DNA of 64,000 nucleotides from Pleurostoma richardsiae (lineage: Eukaryota > Ascomycota > Sordariomycetes > Calosphaeriales > Pleurostomataceae): positions 124,001-188,000 of the forward strand of contig JANBVO010000011.1 in assembly GCA_030052745.1 (NCBI GenBank), read 5' to 3'. The notes below the pieces were generated by a model that did not search any database, was not told the origin of the DNA, and saw only the letters and a program-made list of their open reading frames with translations. The position numbers were made by a program, and so were the translations under genes. Shown in pieces: positions 12,665-23,526 of the stretch. Position 1 is the first letter of the stretch. Each line of letters starts with the position of its first letter.

Positions 12665-14310
12665 TCATTTCTTCTCGCTTTGCGACGTCGTTGATGTCGA
12701 TGTCGATGTGGCTTGTCTACAGAGTCGACCCATGTCAGCAAATAGCCTTCATACAGGCAAGCCATGCACTTTGAGGAGGGAACCCAACTCACTCTATCTT
12801 CCCCACGCCCTTCAACCTCAAGTAGACATCCGTGCCCCAGCCGTACAGGCTCTGGACGGCGATCCCGCCGCCGAAGTACTCGGCGTACGCCCTGCTCAGG
12901 GGTAGGCCGTAGCCCAGGCCCGCGATGGAGCTGCCCGCGCCGCCGCCGCTGCCGGAGATGGCGTTGAGGGCGTCGATGCTGCCGCCCGGCACCTCGTCGT
13001 CCTCGGAGAAGGTGGTGAACGAGTAGGACCAGATGTTGGGCAGCACCTCCGGGTTGATGCCGCCGCCGCGGTCGCGGATGCGGATGGTCACGCCGGGGGC
13101 GTTGTCGTCGAGCGGCCGGATGGCGTCGGCCTGGAAGGCCCCGCGCGACTCCTGCGGCGCGTCCAACTGCACCTGGCCCCCTGGCGAGCCCGTCACCCCA
13201 GGCGTGCTGGTGCCGGCATTGCCGCTGGTCGCGACGGTGCTGGTGGTGGCAGTGGCGGCGCTGGTGCCGGGGGGCTCGGGCGCGATGGTGATGACGACGG
13301 GGTCCTTCTCGACGCTGCTGCCGCCGCCGGCCTCGACGGTGGCGCGGAAGGCGTTCTTGAGCAGCTCGGTGAGGATGTATTCGAGGTGCATGGGGACGAA
13401 GGCGAAGGTGGTGTCGGGCTCGCCGTCGATGACCCAGCGGGGCCGCAGACCGTACTTGAGCTCGCAGATGTCAGCGACGAAGCCGCCGCAGGCGTCGACG
13501 ACGTCGGCGGGCCGCAGGGCAGTGTCGATGACGCCGATGTATGAGGGGTGCTCGGGGCAGGGGGTCGGGCTGGCCTCGGGGTCGAAGTGCGGCGCGCTAC
13601 TGAAGTGCAGCGCAATGTGCTGCTCGGCGATGAGCCGCGTGCCGATGCGGGCGCGCAGGTGCTCGTCGAGGAAGCGCGTCACCTCGTCGCGGCCGATATA
13701 TCGCCGACACTCGAGGAAGCCGCGGGCGAGGATGGGGATTGTGTCGGTGTGGGTGTGGACCAGCTCCGCGAGCACCTCGGTGAAGCGGATCTCATCGTCG
13801 AGGGAGGAAAGAGAGTGCTGGTCGCGTAGGTAAGGGAGGAGGGTGGACAGGGAGCGCTGGTAGTTGTTGTAGATCTTGCTGATGTTGGGGTTGGATACGA
13901 CGATGTACGGCAGGTTGCGCAGGGCCTGGATTCGGTGGGCTAGACGGATGGGCAGGAGGGAAAGCGTGAAGCGTGCCGAGGATAGGAGAGCCTCGGCGGA
14001 GAGGGGAGGGCGTCCGTGCCTGTCGTTTTGTTTGACTGTCAGCAAGACCTAGCTCTATAGGTTATAGTATTGGGATTATGATTCTACTGCTCTCTTACTT
14101 GACGAGGTCAGCAAGGCTCAGGGGGTGCTGAGGCTGCTTGGCCAGCCTCGGGACCTGATCATCATCGTTGACGAAGGGCGTCTGATGATGATGATGCGGC
14201 GTCTTTGACGGCCGGTGAGCTGTGGAATAGGAGCATCTCAGAGGTACTTGGGTGAAAATGGAAGCTCGGGGAGCGTGGAGGCATCTCAATTGCCTCGCAA
14301 CGCATCTCAT
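12665..14310 (-). CDS. Mitochondrial pyruvate/branched-chain ketoacid dehydrogenase kinase family protein
   Basis: Members phosphorylate and switch off the E1 subunit of a mitochondrial 2-ketoacid dehydrogenase complex. Exon 1 (14310-14099) encodes a basic presequence; a 79-nt intron (14020-14098) joins it to exon 2, restoring LADLVKHGRPPLSAEALL. The histidine-kinase-like ATPase fold shows the N box ELLKNAFRATVE, the G1 box DRGGGI and the G2 box GLGYGLPLSRAYAEYFGG. A Thr/Ser/Ala/Gly-rich insert of about 60 residues sits between the N and G1 boxes. The frame can stop at 12789 (480 residues), but a good intron (12717-12792, GTGAGT...GTAG, branch CTGAC) leads to a 52-nt exon 12716-12665 and a 496-residue product ending in a Ser/Thr/Lys tail; I give that model. 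The family is certain; PDK versus BCKDK specificity cannot be decided by reading. Confidence 0.9.
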
Positions 14311-14738
14311 GTCGGCGGCATTGCATTTAGATGCAAGAAACGTGTTGAGACAGGAGCGAGCGGAAACAGGTCAAGACGACGTCTTATGACTTCACCCTGC
14401 CGTGATTATCTCTTATCGACCGGTAGCGCGCTGTGGTGATCAGTGAGCGCCACAGGCGCGGGGCATCCTGGCAAAAACCCTGGCCGCAGCCATGACAACA
14501 TACCTTCTCGATCCCGTGCAAGATCAACACGAGGAGCATAGGGAGTAGACCTATAGACATTCACGTATACCACAGCAGAAATTAGATAACAAAGGTATTG
14601 TTGTAGATGAAAGAGCTTTATTTTATCGCGTTGTAGGCTCTCCAAGACCGTGTCATCATGTCCTTCTACCGTGAATCGGTATCCCTATCGCCATGAAACC
14701 CCGCCATCGACAGCTTCACACGACACAATTCCCCCCTT
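14311..14738. other. Intergenic region between inhibitor 3' end and kinase 5' end
   Basis: Both flanking genes are on the minus strand, so this 0.4-kb interval holds the 3' untranslated region of the inhibitor gene and the promoter and leader of the kinase gene. No gene or repeat is visible. Confidence 0.5.
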
Positions 14739-15142
14739 CTACTGGGTGCGAACCTCCTTATCGGCTTCAACAGCCTTGACATGCTCGTGACTCGCCAGCG
14801 TCTGCACAGAGTCGCTCGGGAATGTTACCCTGGAGGCCCGTCTGGGTTAGCAGGGTGCTCTCTAGCTAGTTGGGCACGGGAAGCGTACGAGAAACCCTTG
14901 ATGAGGGTGTATTCATGGCCAATCTTGCCGCCCTGGTCAACAGCAGCCTTCTTGGCCCTATACGATGATGTTATCAGTCTCTCTGGCACTTGAATGCTCA
15001 GATGAGGGATCTCTACTTACGCATCGACCTGCTCGGGAGTGGCATCGTCCTTGCAAGTAACCTAGTACCGCAGTTCGTCAATCATTCATCCACCCGAACC
15101 AGCAAGTCGTAATGAGGCAGGACTTACAATGTAGGAAGGCAT
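14739..15142 (-). CDS. Peptidase inhibitor I9 family protein (proteinase B inhibitor, Pbi2-like)
   Basis: The product is a 71-residue cytosolic inhibitor of the subtilisin-like vacuolar proteinase B; in yeast Pbi2 also takes part in vacuole fusion. Four exons were assembled by hand: 15142-15128, 15061-15021, 14957-14889 and 14829-14739. All three introns are GT-AG (64, 63 and 59 nt), the last with branch site GCTAAC. The joined protein starts MPSYIVTCKDDATPEQVDAA, has the I9 core around GGKIGHEYTLIKGF, and ends HEHVKAVEADKEVRTQ, the compact propeptide-like fold without a signal peptide. Each exon is too short to stand out as an open frame, so the gene is easy to miss. A TATA-like CTATAAG lies about 160 bp upstream. 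It is divergent from BMS1. Confidence 0.9.
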
Positions 15143-15909
15143 ATTTGCTGGCTTGAAAGTGTGAAAGTGTTTCTATACAGAAGGTTTCTAGAATAGTAAT
15201 GGAAGGAGTGATAGAGACGATGCGAAGTAGATTGTAAAGGAGATGCTGTGGTAGAACGCTTCGTGAGTGTGCGACGAGAGTTACTGGCGTTGACTGCACT
15301 TATAGGGAGTTTCATAGTGGAAGGATAAGTAAGACAGGCAGAACACGGAGGCCTCGATGAATACGTCATGCCGGGCTACCATCCAAGGTAGCGAGCGCAC
15401 CAGAGAGGGAGCGACCTGCTGCATCGGTAAATAGCGGCATACGTACAAGAATGGCGTGTCTCTAACCAGTTGACTACTAACGACTGATGAGTCCTCCCTG
15501 CTTACGCCCAAACCTACGAAGCTTCATGCATTATCTCCAATTCTTTCTCCATTGACTAGCTATTGATTCTGCCTGTCACGCGAAAGTGTACGTATGCCTC
15601 GAAGTATGCCTCGACATAGCGAAGATGACGCAGCTCTTCGTGGTCCGCAAACATCGGGACTTTACCCCTCGGTCCTTTCCAGCTGCTGCAAGTCATTCGG
15701 CCCCTCTCGAAATCGGCCGGTGCCCCCCAGCATCGGCCCCGCTTCCGGTGTTTATCGATAAGAGATAAGATAAAGAATTTGCTACTCCGACATTTTGCCG
15801 CCCAAAACTTTTTGGCTGCGCAGCATAGAAATTCTCGACCGTCGAGACTGCGCAGCTAGACAGCACGACACCACCCATCCAGGCGAAGAGGCCGGGCAAC
15901 TGCGCAACC
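15143..15909. promoter_or_regulatory. Divergent promoter region, I9 inhibitor / BMS1
   Basis: This 0.77-kb interval separates two start codons on opposite strands. Apart from the TATA-like element on the inhibitor side, I see no named site. GATA-type motifs near 15755-15770 (GATAAGAGATAAGATAAAG) sit about 150 bp ahead of BMS1 and could bind GATA factors. Confidence 0.4.
15299..15305 (-). promoter_or_regulatory. Putative TATA box of the I9 inhibitor gene
   Basis: The minus strand reads CTATAAG about 160 bp upstream of the inhibitor start codon, a normal distance for a fungal gene with a short leader. No transcript evidence is available. Confidence 0.35.
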
Positions 15910-18900
15910 ATGGACGACCAGGTGCACAAGCCTCATCGCAAGTCGAAGGAGAAGAAGGGCCACTCCGGTATATTCGCGACATGACCAATCTCTTTGAACA
16001 ATGCAGTCAAAGTGCTGACACTGCCCCCGCAGGACCTAATCCGAAGGCATTCTCTTTCTCCAACCCTGGCAAACTCCAAAGGGCGGCGGCTCGATCACAC
16101 GACGTACGATATACCCTTCGGAATCTATGTTTCATTCTCTACTGCAAAATTGCTAACTGTCCCTACTAGATCAAAGAGAAGCGGCTCCATGTGCCCCTCG
16201 TCGACAGGCTGCCTGAGGAGAAACCCCCGAAACTTGTCACCATTGTTGGACCCCCCGGCGTGGGCAAGACGACTCTTCTCAAGTCCCTGATTAGGCGATA
16301 TGCGAAAGAAACAATCAGCGACCCTCAGGGTCCCATTACCGTCGTGACCTCCAAGAAACAGCGGCTAACATTCATCGAATGCCCCAACGAGATGGAGGCA
16401 ATGGTCGACCTCGCCAAGGTTGCTGACATTGTACTGCTGATGATTGATGGAAACTATGGATTCGAAATGGAGACTATGGAGATCCTGAACATTCTGGCTG
16501 CTGTTGGAATGCCGGGAAATGTGTTCGGTATACTTACACACCTCGACTTGTTCCGGAAACCTCAGCAACTCAAGGACGCGAAGAAGAGACTGAAGAGGAG
16601 GCTTTGGTCAGAGCTCTACCAAGGAGCTCACCTTTTCTACCTCTCTGGAATCATAAACGGGCGCTACCCTGACAGAGAAGTACACAACCTGTCGCGATTT
16701 CTCTCCGTCATGAAGAACCCGCGACCGCTGGTCTGGAGAAACTCACATCCGTACGCCGTGATTGACAGCTACCGGGATGTTACGCACCCGACCAAGGTAG
16801 AAGAGGACGGAAAGTGCGACCGATCGGTGATGCTGTCTGGTTACCTGAGAGGCACGAACTTTGCGTACGAGAACCAAAGAATTCACGTACCTGGACTCGG
16901 GGACTTCACTGTGAAGAAGATGGAGGTTCTTCCCGACCCTTGCCCGACACCGGCTATGGAGCAGGCAATTGCGAAAGCAACTGGCAAGACCGGTCGCAGA
17001 CGGCTAGACGAGAAAGACAAGAAGCTCTACGCTCCTATGTCCGATCGCAGCGGTCTGAAGATAGATGGCGATGCGATCTATATCTACAGAGAGAAGGGCT
17101 TCAACTTCGACAAGGACGCACAGGATGTCGAACGAGGCGAGGGAGAAGAGCTTATCATTGGCCTACAGTCCGAGAGGAAGCTCCTCGGTCAGATGAACGA
17201 AGGTGTCAAGCTATTCGCCAACAGCGAGCAGCAGGTCAAGGCTACTGATGAAGGGGACACCGGAAGAAAAACTCAGAGACGCGTCAGGTTCGCTGAGCGA
17301 GATGACGAGTCAGAAGGAGACGAAGACGTCTCGGAGGACGAGGGATTCGTTGACGGTGATTTCGATGAGGCCTCGGGGGAAGACGAAGAATTCAATGAGG
17401 AAAAGCTGGGTAAGCTCTTTCGGAAAGATGCTGAAAAGGAGGGAAAGGAAGACGACATAGCATTCGCCGACAGTGATTCGGACCTTGGCTCATTGTCAGG
17501 GCAGGAGGATGGTGAGCTTCACGACGAGGACGATGATTTTGACTCTGACGAGGAGGAGAGTTTCGCGACCAAGTGGAAAGAGAATATGGTCGAGCGGGCA
17601 AGCAAGCTGCACAGCAAAAGACGCCCATTTCAGCCTGCCGACTTGGCTAGGATGTTGTACGACGACACGATACCCCTGGAAGACGTGTTGAAGCGGTGGA
17701 AGGGCGACGAGCATGAGGATCTCGACGAAGAGATGGGGGACGGTGATGATGAAGGCTTAGATGAGGATGAATTCTTCAAAAGGGCAAATAAGGAGAAGGA
17801 AGAAGACCTCACCGAGGATCGTTCAGTACCATTGTTTGACTACCAAGAGCTCGACTCGTACTGGTCTAATGAGGATCATATGGATGAGCTGAGGAGTCGG
17901 TTTACAAGCGCAAACCTCCTAGGAGAGGACGGCGCGGATGCAGAGGGTGACTCTGAGGACGGGGAGGAAGAGGAGGACGAGGACGATGAAGGAGATGGCG
18001 AGTTTGAAGACCTCGAGACCGGCGAGAAACATGGGCCGACAACGCCTGCCCCCCCTGCAGAGTCTCTTGAGGAAGAGCGAGAGAGGAACGCCCGCCGGAA
18101 AGAAGAACTCAGGCTCCGCTTCGAAGAGGAGGATCGAGAAGGGTTGAAGAACGACAAGGCGATTGCGAGGCGAGAAGGCGGTGATGACCAGGAGTTCGGC
18201 GAAGATGAGTGGTACGATGCGCAAAAAGCCCTCCTGCAGAAGCAGCTCGACATTAACAAGGCCGAGTATGAGGAGCTCGACGAGCGGCAGCGTGTCCAGG
18301 TTGAAGGTTTCAGAGCAGGCAGCTACTGCCAGCTACTAGTGGAGAATGTCCCAGCCGAGTTCGTCAAGAAGTTCAACACGCGGATGCCTCTCATCGTCGG
18401 CGGCCTGACCCCGACAGAGGATCGGTTCGGCTTCGTGCAGGTCCGCATCAAGCGGCACCGCTGGCATAAGAAGATTCTCAAGACGGGCGACCCGCTCATC
18501 TTCTCGCTCGGGTGGCGCAGGTTCCAGACGATGCCCATCTACAGCATCTCCGACTCGCGGACGCGCAACCGCCTGCTCAAGTACACCCCAGAACACATGC
18601 ACTGCTTCGCGTCCTTCTACGGCCCGCTCATCGCGCCCAACACCGGCTTCGTCTGCTTCAACTCGCTCTCGGCATCCAACCCGGGCTTCCGCATCGCCGC
18701 GACCGGCACGGTCCTCAGCGTTGACGAGTCCGTGGAGGTAGTCAAGAAGCTCAAGCTGACGGGCACGCCGGCCAAGATCTTCAAGAACACGGCCTTCATC
18801 AAGGGCATGTTCAACACGGCCCTCGAGGTGGCCAAGTTCGAGGGCGCCTCCATCAAGACCGTGTCGGGCGTCCGCGGCCAGATCAAGCACGCGCTGTCGC

Positions 18901-19496
18901 GCCCCGAGGGCCAGTTCCGCGCCACCTTTGAGGACCGCATCCTGCTCTCGGACATCGTCATCCTCCGCGCCTGGTACCCCGTCAAGCCCCACCGCTTCTA
19001 CAACCCCGTCACCAACCTGATCGGGTGGCAGCCCATGCGGCTGACCGGCGAGGTCCGCCGCGACCAGGGCATCCCCACGCCGCTGGACCGCAACAGCCAG
19101 TACCGCAAGGTCGAGCGTGCCACGCGCCGCTTCAACCCGCTCAAGGTGCCCCGCGCGCTGGCCGCCGCGCTGCCGTTCCGCTCGCAGATCGTCGTCACCA
19201 AGCCCAAGCCCAGGGGCAAGGAGACGTACCTGCAGAAGCGCGCGGTGGTGCTGGGCGGCGAGGAGAAGAAGGCGCGCGACCTGATGCAGAAGCTGACGAC
19301 CATCCGCAAGGACGCGGCCGAGCGGCGGGCGGCCAAGAAGGGGGAGAGGAGGGCCGAGCACGGCAAGAAGGTGCAGCAGATGGAGGAGCAGAAGCAGGAG
19401 CGGGAGAAGCGCGAGACGAAGCAGTACTGGAGCCGGGAGGGCAAGAAGAGGAAGCAGGGCACCGATGGTGGCGGCGGTGGCAAGCGCAGGAAGTAG
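15910..19496 (+). CDS. BMS1: Ribosome biogenesis GTPase BMS1
   Basis: Bms1 is a nucleolar GTPase of the small-subunit processome that acts with Rcl1 in early 18S rRNA processing. Exons are 15910-15967, 16033-16103 and 16170-19496, giving 1,151 residues; two 65-66-nt introns interrupt the first 45 codons. The lysine-rich N-terminus is followed by the G1 loop GPPGVGKT (residues 70-77) and a G4-like THLD. A long acidic linker (about 395-650) is full of Asp/Glu runs. The C-terminal domain conserved in Bms1/Tsr1 begins near residue 770 (FNTRMPLIVGGL), and the tail is strongly basic. Length fits the family. Codon use changes visibly along the gene: the C-terminal third, from about 18350, is much richer in G and C at third positions than the linker. 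Confidence 0.97.
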
Positions 19497-19814
19497 AATG
19501 ACGCGGTGTTGAATATGGTATATCTGGTCCGTCATTTTCTGCGCAGGAGCTACCTGTACCTAGACATACATCTACGCTAATCCTAGGGCCTCGTTTGAAG
19601 CCGCTACTTTACCAACATCCTACTACCTGTTTCGTGACGCATCACCTTAGTTGCTGAACTAAGGGCAACGGTCTCCGCGTTTTCTCTCAGCGTCGACTGG
19701 CGGGACAGAGCCCGCCTTCCGCCGCACGCTTCCACGGCATACCCAGCCCAACTCCGCATTAGCCTCCATGGGATCACGCTCATCAGTACGAAAGTGACAG
19801 GCAAGCAGACGCGC
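19497..19814. other. Convergent 3' intergenic region, BMS1 / xylose reductase
   Basis: About 0.3 kb lies between two converging stop codons and should hold both 3' untranslated regions. Nothing else is visible. Confidence 0.5.
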
Positions 19815-20948
19815 TCAAGCAAAGATGCGCAGAGGGGTGGACAGGTCGGCGGGGTCGTTGAAGCGCAGGCCCTCGTCCAGGGAGGAGATCTCCTCGATCT
19901 CCTCCTTGGTCAGGTCGAAGGACGTGCAGTCGAGGTTCTGCTTGAGGCGCTCCTCATTGTTGGACTTGGGGATGACGGCAATGCTGCGCTGGGTGGCCCA
20001 CCGCAGCAGCACCTGAGCGGGGGTCTTGCCGTACTTGTCGGAGAGCTTCTTGATGACGGGGTGCTCGAACAGGGGCTGCGTGGCGTGGGCGCGGCCGTGG
20101 TTGAGCTCGAGGAAGGACTGGGGGCCAAAGGAGGAGTAGGCAGTCACGGCGATGCCGTTCTCCTGGCACATCTGGACGAGGTCCGGCTGGACCAGGTAGG
20201 GGTGGTGCTCGATCTGGTTGACGGCGGGCTTGATCTTGGCGGAGCGCAGCAGGTCGTACAGCAGCTGGGCGTTGAAGTTGGCGACGCCGATGGATCGCAG
20301 GATGCCGGAGGGGTTCTCCTTAGTGATGGCCAGGGACTCGAGGGCGGACCACGTCTCGGCGATGGGGACGGGGATCTGCTCCGAGACCGTGGTCTGCTCC
20401 TTGTCGTTCCACCAGCAGGGCCACTCGATCTCGCTCGGAGGGATGTACTTGAGAGCGACAGGGAAGTGGATCAGGTAGAGGTCAAGGTAGCCGACACCCC
20501 AGCTGTCGTTCTCGAGCTTGGCCATCTCAATCGCACGCGCCCTCTCATGGTAGTTGTCTTTGCGAAAACATCAGCTGGCTGTGGGGGACAATGGTGCCTG
20601 TGAGGGAGTGGGTTACTCACTCCACAGCTTGGAGGTGATGAAGATCTCCTCACGCTTCACCAGACCATCCTTGATGGCCCTCCGGACACCCTCGCCGGCC
20701 TCACGGCTGTTCATATAGTCGTAGGCTCCGTCAATCTGGCGGTAGCCGAGTTTGATAGCGTTATAGACTGCATCGGCGGTCTTATCCTTGGGCACCTTCC
20801 AGATACCGAAACCGACAATGGGCATGTCCTATGCAGCAAGAGTTCAGCGCCGAGTCGTAATATCTTTCGCAGACCACACATCAAGCAGTCTGCAGCGAGA
20901 ATGGCTTACATAGCCCGAGTTGAGCTTAATCGACTGAGGTCCAGGCAT
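19815..20948 (-). CDS. xyl1: NAD(P)H-dependent D-xylose reductase (aldo/keto reductase)
   Basis: The enzyme reduces D-xylose to xylitol, the first step of fungal pentose catabolism, in the cytosol. Exons are 20948-20910, 20828-20621 and 20557-19815 (329 residues); introns are 20829-20909 and 20558-20620. The second splice restores [19 protein letters not shown], a hallmark of the family. The aldo/keto reductase tetrad is intact at Asp46, Tyr51, Lys80 and His113, which match the numbering of the well-studied Candida tenuis enzyme. The cofactor-binding motif IPKSN lies near residues 278-282. A TATA-like TATTAAA occurs on the minus strand at about 21051-21057. Family members often accept other aldoses, so arabinose or glyceraldehyde could also be substrates. 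Confidence 0.95.
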
Positions 20949-22186
20949 CTTGATTGATGGTCTTGCGGTGCTTGCTCTGGTTGAAAATTGTCTAAGGAGG
21001 TTGCGGAACATGCTCTCTCGCAGCAGGGGCGCGGCGGGTGCTCTCTTGGGTTTAATAGTTTGCGACAAAACGCTGCCTTTGCGCTTGCTACGTTTGGCAC
21101 CTCCACCAATTTAATCAAGTGCGGAGTGATGACGTTCGCATTGGGAAAGGGTCCATCAGAATTATTAACTCTCGCTCCCGCCCTCCCACCGGCTCTGTTG
21201 GGCGCAACGCGCGCTATTGTGAGCTATCTTCATCCCACCCGGGCCTGGAGCTCCCTCCATTTCGAGATGCGGGGACAGTTTCCCCAACCGCTCCAACCAT
21301 GGTGCCCGATTCTGTATTGCCGCCGCTCGCTTAGCATTCTTCCGAATGCCACACGGCGAGCCCTTTTTGGTCTCTCCAGCACCACACGTGGAAGTGATGC
21401 AGATCCAGATCTGACGGCGACACACACGTTGTGCTGTGTCTCGAAGATGTGAATGAGCAACGCTCAAATCGGTCCGTTTCTCCCGAAAGCCCCCAAAGAC
21501 TTGGTCATCTGAGCAAAGCTAGACAGGCGAGAAGGCTGCTTCTCCACGCAAATTTTCCCCGCATGTTCCACGACAAAAGAGTCTCAGTAGCGCTGACTGA
21601 TATCCGAGCTTTTCCCATGTGCCGCCGGAACGTCGTCGGATCAGCTAGACTAGTGGCAGTGTTCCTGGAGTTGGTGCAATCTGGCGCTGATCTAGCTGTG
21701 AGCCTCGCTGGAAGACGCCAACCGGTTGGCTGGATAAATTCGCCGGGAAAAAGGCAAAAGGGCGGTAGTCGCCGTAAGGCTGTGGAGCCCCCGAGACGAG
21801 TCGACGCTTCTCGGTGGCCCACCAAGGCGCACGAGTGGTTAAATATTCCATAATGGGACGAATGGGGCGGCACCTCTATGGAAGAAATGCCGCCCGTGGT
21901 GGGAATGCTGCATCAGGATGCGACCCTTCGCGCCTGGAGCCGTCGATTCGGGCCGGCAGATAGATGCCAGATCTTCTCTGGCGCTGTCTGATGACGAAGT
22001 CGACACCCGTGCAATAGGAACCCTGAGTGGCTGCTCCCGGTGTGTCCGGAATCCGGATGGGCGGCAAGGCTCACTTGCAAATCCCATGTCGGCTATTATG
22101 GAAGAGGGCGCTCTTCTGTCTAGCTCTTCGACGTAGAAGGGTTCCATCCTGTGAAACTCGGGGTCCTGTCGAGAAGCCCGGTGCTT
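20949..22186. other. Intergenic region upstream of xylose reductase
   Basis: This 1.2-kb interval holds the promoter of the xylose reductase gene and the 3' untranslated region of SEH1, both on the minus strand. A frame of 102 codons at 21839-22147 (minus) has no recognisable domain and is not called. Confidence 0.45.
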
Positions 22187-23526
22187 TCAGCTTGGCACAG
22201 CCATTCTCATCTTCATCATTGCCAGCTCTGAGCTCTTGATCCACGACCCGTCTGGCACTTGTCGATAGCACATGAGCTTCCCGTCATCACCCACGCTCCC
22301 CAGGATCTGGCCGTCGTCGTCGAAGCCAACTCTCCACACCGGCGTGCGGTGGCTATCTAGCTTGGAGAGTTCTCTGACAGTGTGCATGATCGCTCCTGGC
22401 TGACCCGTCTGCGCACGATCGCCATTGGCTCTCCTTGAGAGTCCGTGGCTGATGGCAGACGAATGTTGTGCTTGGGCATTAGAAGAACCAACCCTCGTAG
22501 ATTCCTCGATCTGGTGATGTCTGTCGCCCTTGACCAGCTCGCTCGACGACCAAGACTTCCCGTCATGGGGGTCGAACGGAGTGTCAACGCGAAGGACCCG
22601 GACGAAGCCATCCTGGCATGCCGTAGCAATGATATCATATCCCCGAATATTCCCTGGCGCCCAGGCGACGTCTCTGATGAGACCACGGTGGGTTCCAACT
22701 CGCGCTGCGACATAAAACTTCCTGCCTGAGCCCGCCACTCCAATTGATTGGGTCACCACATCCCTTGTTCTGAATATTATCACCGAATCCATCGCCGCAA
22801 CGACTAGACTTAATGCATCGGTAGGCATCCCAGCACGTAGAGCAGTGTAGCACGGATCTGGGTTAGGGTCGAAGCGGACTCGGAAGCACGTCTCTTCCCC
22901 GCGGCCCGGCTTGTCGCAGACCGTAAACTCGTCCATCTCGGTATAGTCCCCCAGGTTCTCCGATTGTTCGTTTTCGTAGACAAGCAGCCTGCCATCAGAA
23001 GCCAGGAGGGCAAGGTAGGTGTGGCGCGTCTCTTCGTTATGCTTCATCGAGAACGATCGATACGGCGAGCGAGCAGATTTGGTTTCGAAAGCGGCCTTCA
23101 CGTTATCCTTTGCACGGTTGCTAAATCGGCGGCCGGGAGCGGCAGATGGGTCCTCAGCCCAGAGCTTGAAGCGGCCTTCTATCCCGAGCGAGGCCACCAA
23201 GTTCGGATAGACAGTGGGCGGGAGCCATTGGAGCTGATGACGACGATGTCAGTGCGTTGATTGGGCACAGAACGTGGCCAGCAGGCACCGCAGCTTACCT
23301 CGAGAATCTCTCCACCGTGGGCGGTCCAATTGTCACATAATCGCCAGATGCCATCTTTGTGACGGTTGAAGACCCGGATCTTGCCATCGACTGATCCAGT
23401 TGCGCAACGGTCGCCGTAGCTGTTGAATGCTACGGCCTGCACTAGATCCTGGTGGCCGTGCTTCATTATAAGCTCGAATTGTGTGCGCTCCTCCATTACT
23501 GGAGGCTCGCTGAGAAGCGGAGGCAT
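22187..23526 (-). CDS. SEH1: Nucleoporin SEH1 (WD40 beta-propeller)
   Basis: Seh1 is a scaffold beta-propeller of the Nup84/Y complex of the nuclear pore and also a member of the SEA/GATOR complex that controls TORC1. Two exons, 23526-23299 and 23233-22187, give 424 residues; the 65-nt intron has branch site CACTGAC. The N-terminus carries the typical start of the family, with HGHQDLVQAVAFNSYGDR followed by a WD-like GSVDGKIRVFN repeat. Later blades include GTHRGLIRDVAWAPG and the final SHRTPVWRVGFDDDG. Fungal members have longer loops than the animal protein, as here. The first in-frame ATG fits the family. Confidence 0.93.

Noticed and set aside
13033-13833. 266-codon plus-strand frame opposite the kinase gene
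   Set aside because: The minus strand carries clear kinase motifs throughout; the plus-strand frame is low-complexity.
18336-19535. 399-codon open frame antisense to BMS1
   Set aside because: It lies wholly opposite the GC-rich end of a conserved gene, is mostly Leu/Ala/Arg/Gly, and is a by-product of G/C third positions.
21839-22147. 102-codon minus-strand frame between xylose reductase and SEH1
   Set aside because: It has no recognisable domain, and overlapping frames of similar length exist on both strands.
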